NCBI GenBank assembly: GCA_002049985.1
Contig: MVCY01000084.1
Location: 1 to 6,985 of the forward strand
DNA length: 6,985 nt
DNA from: Candidatus Latescibacteria bacterium 4484_181
GTDB taxonomy: Bacteria; Latescibacterota; MVCY01
Direction: 5' to 3'
Positions 5,139-6,985 of this stretch are shown piece after piece. The translations under genes and the position numbers were made by a program. Position 1 is the first letter of the stretch; the number at the start of each line of letters is the position of its first letter. The notes beneath the pieces are model-generated. The model searched no databases. It saw only the letters and a program-made list of their open reading frames with translations, and was not told the DNA's origin.

Positions 5139-6644
5139 TCATACCTTAAACTGTTCTGTCAGGTCCTCTCCTGTCTTAGCTGACAGAAAGCGGTACTGTT
5201 CTATAGCCAATTCGGGGGTGGAAACCAAGTCAATCTTAGCCTTGGTCGATTTTTTCAGCAATTTCAATCGGGCTTCGTCTTTCTCCGAGAGGTACTCAGC
5301 CACTAAGGGGTGTACTTGCAGAATCAGGTTTTTCTCTGCGGAGGCTGCCTGTGCCCTTCTGAGCCATCTCTCAATCTTGGTAACTGTGGTGTCCCGGCCT
5401 TGAACTCTTCCAATCCCATTGCAAACAGGGCAGGGTTCGCTGAAAGTGTAAAGCAGGCTGGGACGAACTCTCTGCCGGGTCATCTCCACCAGACCAAACT
5501 CGCTCATAGGGAGCACATTTGTTCTGGACCTGTCTTTCTCCAAGGCTGCTACTAACTCTTCCCACACTTTTTTCCTGGCCCTTGCCGAAGCCATATCGAT
5601 AAAATCTATAACAATAATTCCTCCGATGTCACGTAACCTAAGCTGTCTGGCAATCTCCTGGGCCGCCTCCAGGTTTATCTCCAGAGCCGTCTTTCCCTGG
5701 TCTGTCTCGCCCACATATCTGCCACTGTTCACATCAATAGTCACCAAGGCCTCAGTGTGGTCGATGATCAAATAGGCTCCCTTTTTCAACCACACTCTCC
5801 TATCCCACGTTTTTTCTATCTCTTGCTCTATCTTGAAGGCATCGAATATGGGGACCTTTTCGTCGTACAACTCAACTCTGGAACACAACTGGGGAGAAAC
5901 GGAACGAAGATAAGCTACAATCTGTTTATGTTCCCGCTTAGAATCTACGACTACCCGATCGACATCATCGGTGAACAGATCTCTGATGAGACTGGAGGTC
6001 ATCCCCATCTCTCGGTGAAGCAGAACCGGAGCTTCAGTCTTCTGAGCTCGTTTATAAACCTTGTTCCAGACCTTAAGAAGATTTCTTATGTCTCCTTCCA
6101 GCTCGGTCTTCCCCTTTTTCTTGGCAACAGTCCTCACGATAACTCCAAAGCCGTCAGGCTTTACCTCTTGCGCTATTTTCCTCAGACGTCTTTTCTCCGT
6201 CCAGTCAGCAATTTTCCTGGAAACTCCAACCCGGTCATCGTTGGGCAAAAGTACAGCAAATCTTCCTGGCAGAGACACCTCTGTAGTCACTCGTGGGCCC
6301 TTGGTGCCGATGGGTTCCTTGGTAATCTGTACAATGATCTCCTGTCCCTGTTGGAGGTGTTGCCCGAATGCCCGCGTCCGAGGTCGCTCTGCATCCACTT
6401 CAAAATCGAATATGTGACCCTCTTCTACCTCACCCAGGGGCAGAAATGCGCTCTTCTCTAAGCCAATGTCGACAAACGCCGCTTGCATTCCGGGCAAAAC
6501 CGACTCGACCACTGCCTTGTAGATGTTACCGAGCGTCCTCTGTTTCTCCGGCCGCTCTACTAAAACCTCCATAACTTTCTGGTCTTCCAGAATGGCGATA
6601 CGAGTCTCATAGACGCCGACATTGATTATTATCTCAGTAGACAA
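5139..6644 (-). CDS. rng: Ribonuclease E/G family endoribonuclease
   Basis: This family of cytoplasmic, Mg-dependent endoribonucleases cuts single-stranded AU-rich RNA, matures rRNA and starts mRNA decay. The 501-residue protein is the catalytic core only, RNase G-sized, without the long C-terminal degradosome scaffold of E. coli RNase E. Visible parts are the S1-domain start (RIAILEDQKVMEVLVERP...GNIYKAVVESVLPGMQAAFVDIGLEKSAFLPLGE) and the 5'-sensor segment GFGVIVRT (Arg171, Thr172). The catalytic site has VTIDVNSG with Asp304 and Asn306, and GGIIVIDFIDM with Asp347. The Zn-link PCPVCNGIGR has Cys405 and Cys408. Catalytic residues look complete. The start is a TTG (6642-6644) with GGAAGTGA 7 bases upstream; no ATG fits better. 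The restored frame of the upstream DUF2344 gene ends at 6647, two bases away. DUF2344-rng-rplU-rpmA is a known conserved order in many bacteria. Confidence 0.95.
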   Translation of the reverse strand: MSTEIIINVGVYETRIAILEDQKVMEVLVERPEKQRTLGNIYKAVVESVLPGMQAAFVDIGLEKSAFLPLGEVEEGHIFDFEVDAERPRTRAFGQHLQQGQEIIVQITKEPIGTKGPRVTTEVSLPGRFAVLLPNDDRVGVSRKIADWTEKRRLRKIAQEVKPDGFGVIVRTVAKKKGKTELEGDIRNLLKVWNKVYKRAQKTEAPVLLHREMGMTSSLIRDLFTDDVDRVVVDSKREHKQIVAYLRSVSPQLCSRVELYDEKVPIFDAFKIEQEIEKTWDRRVWLKKGAYLIIDHTEALVTIDVNSGRYVGETDQGKTALEINLEAAQEIARQLRLRDIGGIIVIDFIDMASARARKKVWEELVAALEKDRSRTNVLPMSEFGLVEMTRQRVRPSLLYTFSEPCPVCNGIGRVQGRDTTVTKIERWLRRAQAASAEKNLILQVHPLVAEYLSEKDEARLKLLKKSTKAKIDLVSTPELAIEQYRFLSAKTGEDLTEQFKV

Positions 6645-6646
6645 AT

Positions 6647-6985
6647 CTATATCACTTCCATTGGACTAATAAGTTCGCCATTTCTATTCGCATAGAGAGC
6701 AGTGCGACTGATATCCAGGGAGAAGACCCTCTCCCAAGGCCAACCGAGCAGAGACTTCAGCACCTCTGTGGGGCGGACGTCGAATACCTGCAGGGGAGAA
6801 AAGCAGCGAAATTCCCTTCGTGCCGGCTTTTATATTCACTTCCTTAACGGTCCCTCTCCTCTCGCGCTGAAAACAGAGGATTTCAGCACTTTCGAACTTC
6901 TTGATTGCCTGTTTCAGCTCCTCGATATCCATTTCTGCTCCTATCTTGACGGTGTACTCGGCTAACTTTATTATCTTGTTCAAGG
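6647..6985 (-). pseudogene. DUF2344 / TIGR03936-like protein, C-terminal part with frameshift (5' end outside window)
   Basis: The gene enters from the right edge. Its first frame reads AEYTVKIGAEMDIEELKQAIKKFESAEILCFQRERRGTVKEVNIKAGTKGI, the usual DUF2344 pattern ('radical SAM-linked protein'). From about 6790 this frame loses homology and stops at 6684-6686. The frame one base over continues as FDVRPTEVLKSLLGWPWERVFSLDISRTALY and ends with TAG at 6647-6649, two bases before rng. That is the expected family ending and gene spacing. The break falls between about 6779 and 6815, around TTTTCTCCCC, and reading on requires skipping one base. The stretch between KGI and VRPTEV also looks shorter than usual, so a small deletion is possible. 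DUF2344 is often next to, or fused with, a radical SAM protein upstream of rng; its function is unsettled. A base-calling error, a real mutation or programmed shifting cannot be told apart here. Confidence 0.78.
6652..6659 (-). promoter_or_regulatory. Ribosome binding site selecting the TTG start of rng
   Basis: GGAAGTGA on the minus strand (one mismatch to GGAGGTGA) ends 7 bases before the TTG at 6644. It lies within the last codons of the DUF2344 frame, suggesting coupled translation in the intact ancestor. Confidence 0.65.

Noticed and set aside
5757..6461. Open frame of 234 codons on the plus strand opposite rng
   Set aside because: It is antisense to a fully conserved RNase E/G gene and its translation shows no recognisable domain; the length is a by-product of codon bias.
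1..6985. CRISPR array, tRNA or rRNA gene, transposase, toxin-antitoxin pair or other defence module
   Set aside because: No regularly spaced repeats, no cloverleaf-like or rRNA sequence and no matching protein motifs were seen on either strand.

Overview
The window comes from a bacterium of moderate GC (close to 50% by eye). It carries zinc-type L31, L27, L21, an RF1 with GGQ and PVT motifs, and strong Shine-Dalgarno sites of the GGAGGTGA type. It looks like an uncultivated lineage. The L21 start (MYAVVKLAGFQYKV rather than the common GGKQY form) and the rplU-rpmA-rpmE-prfA order recall FCB-group or candidate-phylum genomes (Zixibacteria, Latescibacteria or WOR-3 type). That placement is inference from memory, not a computed result.

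Left part (1-1540, + strand): the 3' end of a Gfo/Idh/MocA-family oxidoreductase gene, then a degenerate inverted repeat of about 76 bp. A decayed neutral/alkaline ceramidase-like gene follows. It lacks its N-terminus and changes frame about two thirds of the way along, in a linker that also looks short. This arm looks like accessory catabolic cargo undergoing decay.

Middle (1620-2267, - strand): a secreted or membrane-anchored protein of unknown function with its own Shine-Dalgarno, converging on the ceramidase remnant. A 186-base gap upstream of it contains a hairpin with flanks faintly like an integron attC site, and a possible promoter.

Right part (2454-6985, all - strand; transcription runs from high to low coordinates): a translation and RNA-processing cluster in the order DUF2344 (TIGR03936-like, broken) - rng (RNase E/G) - 247-base untranslated leader - rplU (L21) - rpmA (L27) - rpmE (L31) - prfA (RF1) - dual-specificity/tyrosine phosphatase. 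Spacing is tight: 2 bases between the restored DUF2344 stop and rng, 14 bases from rplU to rpmA, a 47-base overlap of rpmE and prfA, and a TGATG stop/start overlap between prfA and the phosphatase. The phosphatase occupies the place where prmC, the RF1 methyltransferase gene, is often found.

I see no convincing new defence system, mobile element, CRISPR array, tRNA or rRNA. The main points of interest are the two frame-broken genes, the unusual RF1 N-terminus, the phosphatase coupled to RF1 and the structured leader before rplU.
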